Origin: an uncultured Bacteroidota bacterium
GTDB lineage: Bacteria > Bacteroidota > Bacteroidia > Flavobacteriales > Flavobacteriaceae
Length of the DNA: 64,000 nt
Reading direction: 5' to 3'
NCBI GenBank assembly: GCA_902557655.1
Contig: CACEAZ010000004.1
Coordinates: 1 to 64,000, forward strand
Part shown: positions 1 through 8,861 of the stretch, piece after piece
Layout of the letters: each line of letters opens with the position of its first letter
Position numbering within the stretch: the first letter of the stretch is position 1
Position numbers and translations under genes: made by a program
Notes under the pieces: model-generated
What the model saw: only the letters and a program-made list of their open reading frames with translations
Databases searched by the model: none
What the model was told of the DNA's origin: nothing

Positions 1-165
1 AATATAGTTGATGAATCGATTATTTCTGAAAAAATTGAAAGAAATATTGATGAGAAAATTGACAATCAACCGGAAAAAACCGAATCAAACAGAAAATTAA
101 CAGTAAAAGAACTGCTAGAACAAAGAAAACAAAATAATAGTAATAAAAGAAAAGTAAAAGATTAG
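1..165 (+). CDS. C-terminal tail of an unidentified protein (partial)
   Basis: An open frame enters from the left edge and stops at TAG 163-165, leaving 54 residues. The tail is hydrophilic, rich in Lys, Glu and Asn, and ends in KRKVKD. Only 27 bases separate it from the OmpH/Skp gene, so the two may share a transcript. In Bacteroidota, bamA and a first ompH copy often precede this position. The tail does not end in an aromatic residue as BamA would, so BamA itself is unlikely. I do not recognise the protein. Confidence 0.5.
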   Translation, partial: NIVDESIISEKIERNIDEKIDNQPEKTESNRKLTVKELLEQRKQNNSNKRKVKD

Positions 166-192
166 TACCTTTACATTCAATAAAATTTAAAA

Positions 193-702
193 ATGGATAT
201 GAAAAAGATTAGAATATCATTAATAGCAATCTTGTTAGCATTTAGTTTTTCAACTTTTGCACAATCAAAAATTGCTCATATTAATACAACTGAGCTTGTT
301 GCTGCAATGCCGGAAATGAATGATGCAAAATCTGAATTAGAAAAACTTGCAAAAACATACGAAACTGATATTCAGACCATGGCTGCTGAATTACAAAGCA
401 AGGTAAAGCAATACGATACAGAAGCTGCTGCTCAAACAGATGAAGAAAATGCTAAAAGACTTCAGGAAGTTCAGGGTATGGAGCAAAGTATTAGACAATA
501 TCAAGCTCAAGCCCAACAAGAATTACAAAAAAAGGAATTTGACTTGCTTAAACCAATTACCGAAAAAGCTCAGGCTGCTATTAGTAAGGTTGCAGATGCA
601 ATGGGATTTGATTATGTGCTAGACTCAACACAAGGACAGGGAGTAATCATATCAAATGGAACGGATTTAATGATTGATGTTAAAAAGGAGTTAGGATTCT
701 AA
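193..702 (+). CDS. ompH: OmpH/Skp family periplasmic chaperone
   Basis: The 169-residue product starts with a signal peptide (Lys-rich start, hydrophobic core, cleavage near FAQS at about residue 25). The mature part begins KIAHINTTELVAAMPE, the usual OmpH opening. A Glu/Gln/Lys-rich stretch at about 40-115 should form the two coiled-coil tentacles. Family members are trimeric chaperones that hold unfolded outer-membrane proteins in the periplasm. A second ATG at 199 (MKKIRIS) is an equally good start. A terminator follows directly, separating it from murI. The family call is firm; which paralogue this is cannot be told here. Confidence 0.9.
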   Translation: MDMKKIRISLIAILLAFSFSTFAQSKIAHINTTELVAAMPEMNDAKSELEKLAKTYETDIQTMAAELQSKVKQYDTEAAAQTDEENAKRLQEVQGMEQSIRQYQAQAQQELQKKEFDLLKPITEKAQAAISKVADAMGFDYVLDSTQGQGVIISNGTDLMIDVKKELGF

Positions 703-721
703 TTTAAAAAAATTTAAGTAT

Positions 722-753
722 AAAAAGCTGTCAACTTAGACAGCTTTTTTTTT
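722..753 (+). terminator. Rho-independent terminator after ompH
   Basis: An inverted repeat, AAAAAGCTGTC then ACTTA-type loop then GACAGCTTTTT, forms a stem of about ten pairs that runs into a T tract. It lies between the ompH stop and the murI ATG at 762, so murI must be reached by readthrough or by a promoter not visible here. Confidence 0.85.
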
Positions 754-761
754 ATCAAAAT

Positions 762-1538
762 ATGAAAAAACCGATAGGAATTTTTGATTCTGGTATTGGA
801 GGATTATCAATCCTAAGTTCTTTGGTTGAAAAATTACCAAATGAAAGCTTTATTTATTTATCTGATAATAAAAATTGTCCATACGGTAACAAGTTGCAGG
901 AACAGATAAAAAATTTTAGTTTAAAAAACTCAAAAAAGTTAATTGAGTTAAATTGTAAAATGATAATTGTAGCATGCAATACAGCAACTACAAATAGCAT
1001 TGATTTATTGAGAGAAAAAATTGATATTCCAATAATTGGAATTGAGCCTGGAATTAGGCCAGCCATATTAAATACAAAAACCAAAAATATAGGAGTATTA
1101 GCAACCGAAAAAACATTAGAAAGTAAATTATTTAACAGTACGTCTAAAAACAACATTAAAGATGGTATTAAAGTTCATGAGCAGATTGGATATGGACTTG
1201 TTAATGAAATTGAAAAGGGCATTAAAGGAAACATTCTGATAGAAAACTATCTAAAAAAATATTTAAGTCCGATGATCAAAAATAATATTGATTATTTAGT
1301 TTTAGGATGTACTCATTATAACTTCTTAGAAGAGAAAATAAATAAAATATTATCAAAAAATATAAAAATAGTTGATACTATCTCGCCTGTTACTAACCAC
1401 GTTATAAAAACCTTAAAAAGTCTTAAAATAGAAAATAAAAACAGATCAAATAATTCAATTGATATAATTTATAACGGCAATAAATTGTCAAAGGAATTTA
1501 TGAAAACTAATTATCAAATAAGCTATTTAGATTTTTAG
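762..1538 (+). CDS. murI: Glutamate racemase
   Basis: The 258-residue protein interconverts L- and D-glutamate in the cytoplasm to supply D-Glu for peptidoglycan. The N-terminal GIFDSGIGGLS holds the conserved Asp (D9). VACNTATT carries the first catalytic cysteine (C72), and LGCTHY carries the second (C183). The length is normal. The ATG lies eight bases after the ompH terminator. The ompH-murI order is common in Flavobacteriia. The gene ends two bases before the convergent PorP/SprF-like gene with no terminator between them. Confidence 0.95.
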   Translation: MKKPIGIFDSGIGGLSILSSLVEKLPNESFIYLSDNKNCPYGNKLQEQIKNFSLKNSKKLIELNCKMIIVACNTATTNSIDLLREKIDIPIIGIEPGIRPAILNTKTKNIGVLATEKTLESKLFNSTSKNNIKDGIKVHEQIGYGLVNEIEKGIKGNILIENYLKKYLSPMIKNNIDYLVLGCTHYNFLEEKINKILSKNIKIVDTISPVTNHVIKTLKSLKIENKNRSNNSIDIIYNGNKLSKEFMKTNYQISYLDF

Positions 1539-1539
1539 A

Positions 1540-2553
1540 CTATTTTAACCACGGGCAGTTACAATTATACCTTTTCTTACGACAACCAAGATTAAATCCT
1601 AATGTAATTTGATGATAACCACCGTTATTAAAAATAATAGAATCTGATTGGTAATTAAATGAATATGCAAAAACAAAACTGTCATACTCAACTCCAATCA
1701 TAGGGGTTATAAAGCTTGATCCCGGTTTTTCGTAAGAACCTGATTCCCTTAAAAAGGGGACATTATCATAACTGCCTCTTAGTGAAAGTCCAGCCCATAA
1801 TCTACCAAAATCCATTTCTCTGTATACTTTTAGATTTAAATCTACATAAGTTTCTTTTGTTGCTTCTTTATGAACCAACATTACTGATGGTTCATAATTC
1901 CAATTTTGCGTGTAGCTGGAAAACAGGTATCCAGTAGTAAATAGATATGTTCTAAGATTATTATAACTTAAACCCTGATCATTAAAATTGATTCCGTCAT
2001 TGTTCAGTAAATTTTTAATGGCTCCGTGTGCGTAAAAATCAAGAAACTGATAGGAGAATCCAAAATCAAGATTAAAATCAGTTGCACTTTGTTCTATACC
2101 AGAAATTAGTGGATCAAAACCACCAGATAAAAATGCAGATTCATCCAGCTTATATTGGATTAGCCCGGCACTTAGGCCAAAGGAAAGCATATCAATATCT
2201 AATTCACTTCTGGAAAACATTATATGATGAGCATAAGTAAAGTATGCTCCGGTTTGAGAATGATATCCGTTCTCATCCTTAAAAGCTATGGCGCCAAGTG
2301 CAGATTTAGAATCACCAACTCTGCCATTAACACTTACTGTCTGAAGATTAGGAGACAAATCCTGATCAATCCATTGTTTTCTGCCAGTGAATCTGACTTT
2401 TGTACAATTTGACACCCCAGCCATTGAAGGATACAAAAGGTAATAATTATCAGTTAAATAATCAGAATAAATAGGCAATCCTTCTTGAGATGAAACTTTT
2501 GAGAATGAAAAAGCCAAAATAATAACTAAAAAAAGAAGGTTCTTATTTCTCAT
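1540..2553 (-). CDS. PorP/SprF family type IX secretion outer-membrane protein
   Basis: The 337-residue product has a signal peptide ending near KVSSQ. It then shows the family's start: a QEGLPIYSDYL block, YPSMAGVSNC and a FTGRKQW motif. The rest alternates aromatic and polar residues as in a beta-barrel of about 14 strands, ending with a Cys-rich tail (CRKKRYNCNCPWLK). PorP/SprF proteins sit in the outer membrane and work with the T9SS and with delivery of particular substrates such as SprB. Several paralogues per genome are usual. None of porKLMN lies nearby, so this is a stand-alone copy with its own promoter at 2577-2607. Confidence 0.85.
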   Translation of the reverse strand: MRNKNLLFLVIILAFSFSKVSSQEGLPIYSDYLTDNYYLLYPSMAGVSNCTKVRFTGRKQWIDQDLSPNLQTVSVNGRVGDSKSALGAIAFKDENGYHSQTGAYFTYAHHIMFSRSELDIDMLSFGLSAGLIQYKLDESAFLSGGFDPLISGIEQSATDFNLDFGFSYQFLDFYAHGAIKNLLNNDGINFNDQGLSYNNLRTYLFTTGYLFSSYTQNWNYEPSVMLVHKEATKETYVDLNLKVYREMDFGRLWAGLSLRGSYDNVPFLRESGSYEKPGSSFITPMIGVEYDSFVFAYSFNYQSDSIIFNNGGYHQITLGFNLGCRKKRYNCNCPWLK

Positions 2554-2576
2554 TATGTTAAGATACTAAACAAACT

Positions 2577-2607
2577 CAAAAATATTTTGAACATGTATAT
2601 CGACCAA
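2577..2607 (-). promoter_or_regulatory. Flavobacterial promoter for the PorP/SprF gene
   Basis: On the minus strand a TTG (2605-2607) is followed after 20 bases by TATTTTTG (2577-2584). This fits the Bacteroidota housekeeping consensus TTG-N17-23-TAnnTTTG. Transcription would start around 2570, about 17 bases before the ATG at 2553. Confidence 0.6.
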
Positions 2608-2665
2608 ATATATAAATTTTAATAGACATATCTTGTTAATTATTTCTGTAAAGACAGATAATTAC

Positions 2666-2673
2666 TATTTTTG
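2666..2673 (+). promoter_or_regulatory. Candidate -7 box for the Nfu gene
   Basis: TATTTTTG matches TAnnTTTG and ends 18 bases before the ATG at 2692. No TTG was found at the proper distance upstream, so the call rests on one element in AT-rich DNA. Confidence 0.4.
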
Positions 2674-2691
2674 CATTTGTAACAACAAATT

Positions 2692-3561
2692 ATGGAGTTT
2701 AAAGTTAATATTGAAAGAACTCAAAATAAGTTCATTAATAAATTTGAGGTTAGCAATTTCATTACTAATCACATAAGTAACGAATACAATAACATTGATG
2801 AGGCTAAGGATTCAAAGTTAGCCCAGGAGCTTTTTTATCTGCCATTTGTAAAAAAAGTATACATAACTCCTTCATTTATTTCTATTGAAAGATTTAATAT
2901 CGTTGAGTGGGGTGATGTAGAAGAGGAAGTAAAAAATTTAATTGAAAAATATTTAAATAGTGGTCAAGAAGTTATTTCAAATATAAAAGAGAAAAAAAAT
3001 AATCCAATCTCTATATATACAGAAAGTACACCAAACCCAGCAGTTTTAAAGTTTGTATCAAACAAATTGATTGTTGAAAACAACTTAGAGTTTAATAATA
3101 TTGATGAAGCTCAAAATATGGAGTTTGCAAAAAAATTGTTTGAGTTTTCTTATGTTAAAAATATTTTTCTAAGCAAAAACTTTGTTTCAATTACTAAATA
3201 TGAAATTAAAAACTGGGATGAAATTGTTAACGAATTAAGAAGTTTCATAAAAAATTACTTAGAGAATAATAAAATACATGAGACTTTAGTTAAAAAAGAA
3301 AAAGTAGATGTTAAATTAGACGATACATCTGAAAAAATAATTTCTATTTTAGACGAATACATTAAACCTGCCGTTTCGTCTGATGGTGGTAATATTTTAT
3401 TTGACTCCTATGATTCTGAAAAAAAGTTAGTGAAAGTTATTTTACAAGGAGCCTGTAGTGGTTGTCCATCATCTACAATAACTCTAAAAAACGGAATTGA
3501 AAATATGTTAAAGGAAATGCTCGAGGGTCAGGTAGAAACCGTTGAAGCCATAAACGGATAG
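2692..3561 (+). CDS. NifU/Nfu-type Fe-S cluster carrier
   Basis: The 289-residue protein has two Nfu N-terminal-like domains in tandem (about 3-95 and 105-200) and a C-terminal NifU domain (about 215-285). The second copy keeps the marker STPNPAVLKFVSN, while the first copy has diverged there. The C-terminal domain has GACSGCPSS, giving the CxxC pair C255/C258 that binds a 4Fe-4S cluster between two subunits. Nfu proteins pass clusters to apo-enzymes in the cytoplasm. The neighbour downstream is the DUF255 gene, 28 bases on, same strand. No iron or stress regulation can be seen. Confidence 0.9.
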   Translation: MEFKVNIERTQNKFINKFEVSNFITNHISNEYNNIDEAKDSKLAQELFYLPFVKKVYITPSFISIERFNIVEWGDVEEEVKNLIEKYLNSGQEVISNIKEKKNNPISIYTESTPNPAVLKFVSNKLIVENNLEFNNIDEAQNMEFAKKLFEFSYVKNIFLSKNFVSITKYEIKNWDEIVNELRSFIKNYLENNKIHETLVKKEKVDVKLDDTSEKIISILDEYIKPAVSSDGGNILFDSYDSEKKLVKVILQGACSGCPSSTITLKNGIENMLKEMLEGQVETVEAING

Positions 3562-3589
3562 AAAGTAATCTATTTTGTATTTTTGAGTA

Positions 3590-5686
3590 ATGAGAAATAA
3601 TTTCTTAGGCATATTAATCTTATTTTTTATTTTAATTTCATGTAATTCAGAAATCTTAATGAATAAAGAAAATAATTTAATAAATGAATCTAGTCCATAC
3701 CTTTTACAACATGCGAAAAATCCTGTTAATTGGAATCCTTGGGATAAGAAATATTTAAATATTGCAGAAAAGCAAAACAAATTGGTAATCATCAGTATTG
3801 GATATGCCTCTTGTCATTGGTGTCATGTAATGGAAAGGGAAAGCTTTCAAGACAGTGCAGTTGCAAAGTTGATGAATGAAAAATTCATATCATTAAAAGT
3901 TGATCGTGAAGAGAGGCCTGATATTGATCAAGTATATATGAATGCTATTCAGCTAATGACTGGAAGTGGAGGCTGGCCGCTAAATGTAATCGCTCTTCCG
4001 GATGGAAGACCAATTTGGGGAGGAACTTATTTTTCAAAAGAACAATGGCTGTCAGCGTTAAATCAAATCTCAGTGATATATGAAAAAGAGCCTGAAAAAT
4101 TTACTTCATATGCTGACAAAGTACAGGAGGGTATAAATTCGTTAAATATAGTTGATCCCGCAATCGATGATTTTGAATCCATTGACCTTTTAAAATATTC
4201 AGAAAAATTAATTGACAGTATTGACTTGAAGTTTGGTGGGTTTAACGGTGCTCCTAAATTTATGATGCCTAACAATCTGGATTTTCTTCTTAGATATAGT
4301 GTGCAAGAAAACAATCTAAAAGCAAAAAATATTATTTTAGAATCACTAGAGAAAATAGCATATGGCGGAATTTTTGATCATATTGAAGGAGGATTTTCTA
4401 GGTATTCAACTGATGAGAAGTGGCACATACCTCATTTCGAGAAAATGCTTTATGATAACGCTCAATTAATGAGTCTTTATTCAAAAGGGTTTAAAGTTTC
4501 TAATAAAAAACACTTTAAAAAAGTAGTTTATAAAATTCATGAGTACATCAATAATGAGATGAAAGATAACTCAGGTGGGTTTTATTCTTCATTAGATGCT
4601 GATAGTAAAATTGATGAAAATAATTATGTAGAAGGTGCGTATTATTCATGGAGTTTTTCTGAGTTAAAAAATTTAATCAGCGAGGATTTTGATCTTTTTT
4701 CAAAATATTACAATGTAAACGATTATGGGTACTGGAAGGAAGAAGACAAATATGTTTTAATTAATAATGTGTCTGACACTGAATTTATTTCTGAACATAA
4801 TTTAACAGAAGAAGTTTTTAATGAAAAATTATCAAATTGGGCATCTATACTTAAAGAAGCAAAAAAAGATAAAAAGAAACCAAGTTTAGACTATAAAATT
4901 GTAACGTCCTGGAATGGATTAATGATATCAGGATATGTAGATGCTTATAAGGCTTTTAATGATGAAATATTTTTAAATGAAGCAATTGAATCAGCTGAGT
5001 TTATCTATAAAAGTTTAACCAAAAATGATGGGGGATTGTTTCACAATTATGTTAATGGTAAAAGTAAAGTTAATGGCTACCTAGAAGATTATGGAACTAT
5101 TATTCAAGCTAGCCTTGATTTATATGAAATTACATTAAATCAGAAATGGATTGAAAGAGCTTTGAAACTTTCTGAATATGTAATTAACAATTTCTCAAAC
5201 GATCAATCAGCTTTGTTTTATTTCACATCAAAAAAAGACGAGGAGTTAATTACTAGAACAATTGAATTTAGAGATAATGTTATCCCATCCAGCAATTCAA
5301 TAATGGCAAAAAATCTTTTTAAATTATATCATTATTTTGATAAACAAGAATATTTTGATTTATCAAAGAAAATGGCATTGAGTGTCACCAACGAATTTGA
5401 AGTATATCCTAGTGGTTATTCAAATTGGTTTGATTTAATTTATAATTTAAAATCAAATTTTTATGAAGTGGCAATTGTAGGGGAAAACGCAATTGAAAAA
5501 GCAACAGAACTTAACAAAAAATATCTTCCTAATAAATTAGTTATTGGATCCGCTACCAGTAATGATCTTCCTTTATTACAAAACCGATTTATAAACGGTA
5601 AAACACTTATCTATGTATGTGTAAACAAAGCATGTAAAATGCCTACAGAAAACTTAGATGAATCAATTAATATGATTAATTTTTAA
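3590..5686 (+). CDS. DUF255 (YyaL/SSP411-like) thioredoxin-domain lipoprotein
   Basis: The product has 698 residues. The start matches the family (NESSPYLLQHAKNPVNW), followed by a thioredoxin-like domain with ASCHWCHVMERESF (C75 and C78, CxxC) and then an (alpha/alpha)6-type barrel, as in N-acylglucosamine epimerase relatives (GGFDHIEGGFSRYSTD-like stretch; WHIPHFEKMLYDN). The extra feature is the N-terminus: a hydrophobic segment ending in LISCNSE, a lipobox, so this copy should be exported and lipidated, unlike cytoplasmic YyaL. The biochemical function of the family is not established. Its 3' end overlaps the convergent tsaB by 11 bases. Confidence 0.85.
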   Translation: MRNNFLGILILFFILISCNSEILMNKENNLINESSPYLLQHAKNPVNWNPWDKKYLNIAEKQNKLVIISIGYASCHWCHVMERESFQDSAVAKLMNEKFISLKVDREERPDIDQVYMNAIQLMTGSGGWPLNVIALPDGRPIWGGTYFSKEQWLSALNQISVIYEKEPEKFTSYADKVQEGINSLNIVDPAIDDFESIDLLKYSEKLIDSIDLKFGGFNGAPKFMMPNNLDFLLRYSVQENNLKAKNIILESLEKIAYGGIFDHIEGGFSRYSTDEKWHIPHFEKMLYDNAQLMSLYSKGFKVSNKKHFKKVVYKIHEYINNEMKDNSGGFYSSLDADSKIDENNYVEGAYYSWSFSELKNLISEDFDLFSKYYNVNDYGYWKEEDKYVLINNVSDTEFISEHNLTEEVFNEKLSNWASILKEAKKDKKKPSLDYKIVTSWNGLMISGYVDAYKAFNDEIFLNEAIESAEFIYKSLTKNDGGLFHNYVNGKSKVNGYLEDYGTIIQASLDLYEITLNQKWIERALKLSEYVINNFSNDQSALFYFTSKKDEELITRTIEFRDNVIPSSNSIMAKNLFKLYHYFDKQEYFDLSKKMALSVTNEFEVYPSGYSNWFDLIYNLKSNFYEVAIVGENAIEKATELNKKYLPNKLVIGSATSNDLPLLQNRFINGKTLIYVCVNKACKMPTENLDESINMINF

Positions 5687-6359
5687 TTTTTTTTCCGCCA
5701 AATTCTTTTAAATATTTTGGTTGAAATTCTGAAATATCTACAAAATCTTTTTTTATAAATTTTAAATGTGAAAGTATCCCCATCTCCTTTGCTGATGGAA
5801 GAGAAAATTCTGAAAATATTGCATTTTTATGATTGATAAAATTCATTATTTTTTCATTAGAATTTCCAATAAAATTTACAGTTGAAGATTTTAAAAATTG
5901 ATGAAATGAATTAGAATTTAAAACCAAAGAATCTGTTTCTACAATTCTTTTAGGAAGCTTATTGTTATTAAATTCAAAAATCGAGTAATAAATTTCATCT
6001 CTCCTGGCATCCATTGCTGAAATAATATACCCCTTTGAACATTCTATTTTTCTTGCTAAGATATACATAGTATCTATTGCTATTAAAGGAATATCTAAAG
6101 CAAAACAAATCCCCTTGGCTGCAGAAACACCTATTCTTAATCCTGTGTAAGACCCAGGGCCTTCAGAAATAGAAACAGCATTTAAATCGCCTAATGGAAT
6201 TTCTGTCTTTTTGAATAACTTATTAATGAAAACGTGTAAAGATTTTGAGTGTGAATATTGATCAAAATTTTGTTCTACAAAATCGACAAGTTTTCCTTCT
6301 TCTGAAATGGAAACTGAACAATTAGTACTTGATGTTTCAATATTTAAAATTATAGACAC
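5676..6359 (-). CDS. tsaB: tRNA threonylcarbamoyladenosine biosynthesis protein TsaB
   Basis: The 227-residue ASKHA-fold protein has the typical N-terminus ILNIETSSTNCSVSI and the SEGPGSYTGLRIG motif at about 65-77. TsaB pairs with TsaD (and TsaE) in the cytoplasm to make t6A37 in ANN-decoding tRNAs; TsaB itself is a non-catalytic partner. It sits four bases after the TolC-like gene on the same strand, possibly as the last cistron of the exporter operon. It overlaps the convergent DUF255 gene by 11 bases. Confidence 0.92.
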   Translation of the reverse strand: MSIILNIETSSTNCSVSISEEGKLVDFVEQNFDQYSHSKSLHVFINKLFKKTEIPLGDLNAVSISEGPGSYTGLRIGVSAAKGICFALDIPLIAIDTMYILARKIECSKGYIISAMDARRDEIYYSIFEFNNNKLPKRIVETDSLVLNSNSFHQFLKSSTVNFIGNSNEKIMNFINHKNAIFSEFSLPSAKEMGILSHLKFIKKDFVDISEFQPKYLKEFGGKKIKN

Positions 6360-6363
6360 TAAA

Positions 6364-7674
6364 CTATCTTTTACCTAAATAGTAATCTAATACTTTTGTT
6401 TTAAATATAAAATCATATTTAGCATTAATTAATGAAGACCTAGCATTTAAAAGTCTAATCCTAGATTGTTCAAGATCAAATGAGTTTAAGGCGCCGAGAT
6501 TAAATCTTTGTTTTGAGTTTTCAAAAGCTAATTCCTGAGAGCCTAAAGATAATTTGGCAGCTTCATAAGCTCTAAAAGCAGCCTTTGCATCAGTGAATGC
6601 TCTTTGAACAGTAGATACTAAATTTATTTTAACTTGATCAAGAGCTAAATTGGTTGTTTCTTCCTGAATTTTAGATTTATTTACTTGGGCTTTTGTCTGA
6701 TTCCTATTAAATATCGGAATTGAAATATTCATATTAACAGAATGGCCTTTATTATCGTTTAATTGATCAATAAATTGGTCATCACTGGTTAAATTTGAAA
6801 AATTTGCTGAAGCATTGAAACCATACCCCATGGATATGTTTGGCAAATATGCACTTTTAGATATTTTAGTACTTAATTTTGACAGCTCAATATCCCTTTC
6901 AGCTACCTTGATTTCATTTCTGTTTTCCATAGCATAATTTATAATGGGCGCTACATCATCATACATTAGATTTGCTGAAGGTGCATCTATTTGAACAACC
7001 TCAACATCAAAATTCTCAAAGGGTAATTGTAATAGTTGAGATAAACTTAAAAGAGATAAAACATGGCTGTTTTCTGCTATTGTTAAGTTTTGAATATCTC
7101 TACTGTATGTTGCCTGTGTTTCAATTAACGTAGACATTGGTTCGGAACCAGCTTCAACTAAAGTTTGTACTTGAGAAACCTGAAATTTAGAAAATTCTAC
7201 CTGCGAATTGGCAAGATCTAAATTTTCTTTATTAAATAAGACATTGAGATATGTATTGGCTACATTTAATGAAATATCATCCTTTAATTTTTCAAGTTCA
7301 TATTGATTCCTCTCTAAACTAAGTTTACTTTGGTTTAATAAATTTATGTTTCTAAATCCGTTAAAAACGCTTTGAGAAAAACCTAATCCAAGAGAAGTTG
7401 AATAGAACTCCCTATCTCTAAATTCACCTGGGAAAACTTCGATATTTCCTAAGCTAGCTCCACCACTAATATTAGAATTAACAGCAGGTAAAAAATTTCC
7501 CTTAGCACTTACAATATCTTGTTCAGAAGACAATAAACTATTTTGTGCCTGAAGAATTGTAATATTATTTTCTAGTGCATGCTTAACACATTGCTCTAAT
7601 GTCCAAATATTATTTTGGGCATATGAAGTGCTAATTAGAAAAAAGTAAGTAGTAAGTATTATAATTTGTTTCAT
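6364..7674 (-). CDS. TolC family outer-membrane efflux protein
   Basis: The 436-residue protein has a signal peptide ending at about residue 20 (TSYAQ). WTLEQCVKHALENN is the usual opening of the outer-membrane efflux protein domain. Two related halves of long amphipathic helices follow (about 22-215 and 230-430), with barrel-forming strands such as VNMNISIPIFN. It should form the trimeric outer-membrane duct of the exporter encoded by the next four genes, whose order (ATPase, permease, permease, adaptor, TolC) runs in the direction of transcription. The substrate is unknown. Confidence 0.92.
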   Translation of the reverse strand: MKQIIILTTYFFLISTSYAQNNIWTLEQCVKHALENNITILQAQNSLLSSEQDIVSAKGNFLPAVNSNISGGASLGNIEVFPGEFRDREFYSTSLGLGFSQSVFNGFRNINLLNQSKLSLERNQYELEKLKDDISLNVANTYLNVLFNKENLDLANSQVEFSKFQVSQVQTLVEAGSEPMSTLIETQATYSRDIQNLTIAENSHVLSLLSLSQLLQLPFENFDVEVVQIDAPSANLMYDDVAPIINYAMENRNEIKVAERDIELSKLSTKISKSAYLPNISMGYGFNASANFSNLTSDDQFIDQLNDNKGHSVNMNISIPIFNRNQTKAQVNKSKIQEETTNLALDQVKINLVSTVQRAFTDAKAAFRAYEAAKLSLGSQELAFENSKQRFNLGALNSFDLEQSRIRLLNARSSLINAKYDFIFKTKVLDYYLGKR

Positions 7675-7689
7675 AATTAATTAATAATT

Positions 7690-8841
7690 TTAATCCTCTA
7701 ATTCTCTTGAGTTCTCATCTTGTCGTCTTCTTGCTTCATCATCATCTTCATCTTCGACAGAATTCCAAACCTTAATTTTATCACCTTCCTTAACCCCCTT
7801 TAGAATTTCAACATTTATTCCATCAGAAATTCCAACTTCTACATCCTTAGTTACAAATGAACCGTTTTCTTTTAGTATCTCAACAAAAGGTTTGTCTGTT
7901 ATTCTATTAAACTGAAGCAAAGACTCGTTAATGCATAAAATATTTTCTTTTTGTCCTATGGACATAATTGCATTTGCACTGTAACCTGCTCTTACATTAA
8001 CACTTTCTGGAATACTTACATCTGCTTTGATTTTGAACTGAACCGCTCCACCTAATTCAATTCCTTTAGGTGCAACAAAGGTTAGCTTTGCCTCAAATTC
8101 ATCCTTTTCTAGTGCTCCGAGTATCACTTTGATTTCAGCTCCCTCTTCAAGCTTTGAAACCTCAGTTTCATCAACTTGTCCTTCAAAAATCATTTTTGTC
8201 ATATCTGCAACTGTAGCTATGGTAGTTCCTGGGCTAAATGTATTACTTTCAGTAATTGGACTACCCTCTCTTATTGGAATTTCTAATATTGTTCCAGAGA
8301 TTTGAGATAGAACATTTGTGTTTGCAGTACTACCTCCTGTCAAAGTTCCTTGTTTAATGATTTTAAAATCATTTTCTGCCTGTTTAAGAGATTCTCTAGA
8401 TTGTTCCATTGACAATTGACTATTTTCAAAGTCCTGTTTAGATATGACGTTCTTTTCAAATAATTTTTCACTTCGGTCATATAATTTTCTAGAATTTTCA
8501 TATGATAATTTTGCCGAATTAATTCTACTTCTAGCACTAAGTAACGCTTGTTCATTAGGAACAACTCTAATATTAGCGATTAAATCTCCTCTCATCACTA
8601 TATCACCCTCTTCAACAAAAATTTTGTCAATAATCCCACTTACTTGTGGTTTCAATTCAATTTCATCTTCGGGGTTTAATTTACCTGTTGCTACAACTTC
8701 TTTTTCAATGGAAGTGTAAAAAGGTTGCTCCGTCTCATAATCAATTATTGAAGCTGAATTTGCATTTTTAAAATAATTTAAAACGTATAATAATGATCCT
8801 ATCACCAGGATTAAAACTACATACTTAATTTGTTTTCTCAT
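7690..8841 (-). CDS. MacA/HlyD-type periplasmic adaptor (membrane fusion protein)
   Basis: The 383-residue protein begins with one membrane helix (about 8-25). Then comes a biotinyl/lipoyl-like domain (ATGKLNPEDEIELKPQVSGIIDKIFVEEGD), a helical hairpin at about 100-160, the second half of the lipoyl domain, and a beta-barrel. The C-terminus is very acidic (EDEDDDEARRRQDENSRELED). Adaptors of this family link an inner-membrane MacB-like pump to TolC. The gene lies between the permease and tolC genes with gaps of 20 and 15 bases. Confidence 0.92.
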   Translation of the reverse strand: MRKQIKYVVLILVIGSLLYVLNYFKNANSASIIDYETEQPFYTSIEKEVVATGKLNPEDEIELKPQVSGIIDKIFVEEGDIVMRGDLIANIRVVPNEQALLSARSRINSAKLSYENSRKLYDRSEKLFEKNVISKQDFENSQLSMEQSRESLKQAENDFKIIKQGTLTGGSTANTNVLSQISGTILEIPIREGSPITESNTFSPGTTIATVADMTKMIFEGQVDETEVSKLEEGAEIKVILGALEKDEFEAKLTFVAPKGIELGGAVQFKIKADVSIPESVNVRAGYSANAIMSIGQKENILCINESLLQFNRITDKPFVEILKENGSFVTKDVEVGISDGINVEILKGVKEGDKIKVWNSVEDEDDDEARRRQDENSRELED

Positions 8842-8861
8842 TTATCTAATATTTAATTTAT

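Noticed and set aside
1-165. The left-edge tail as the end of BamA
   Set aside because: BamA ends in a beta-strand with a terminal aromatic residue; this tail is hydrophilic and Lys/Asn-rich.
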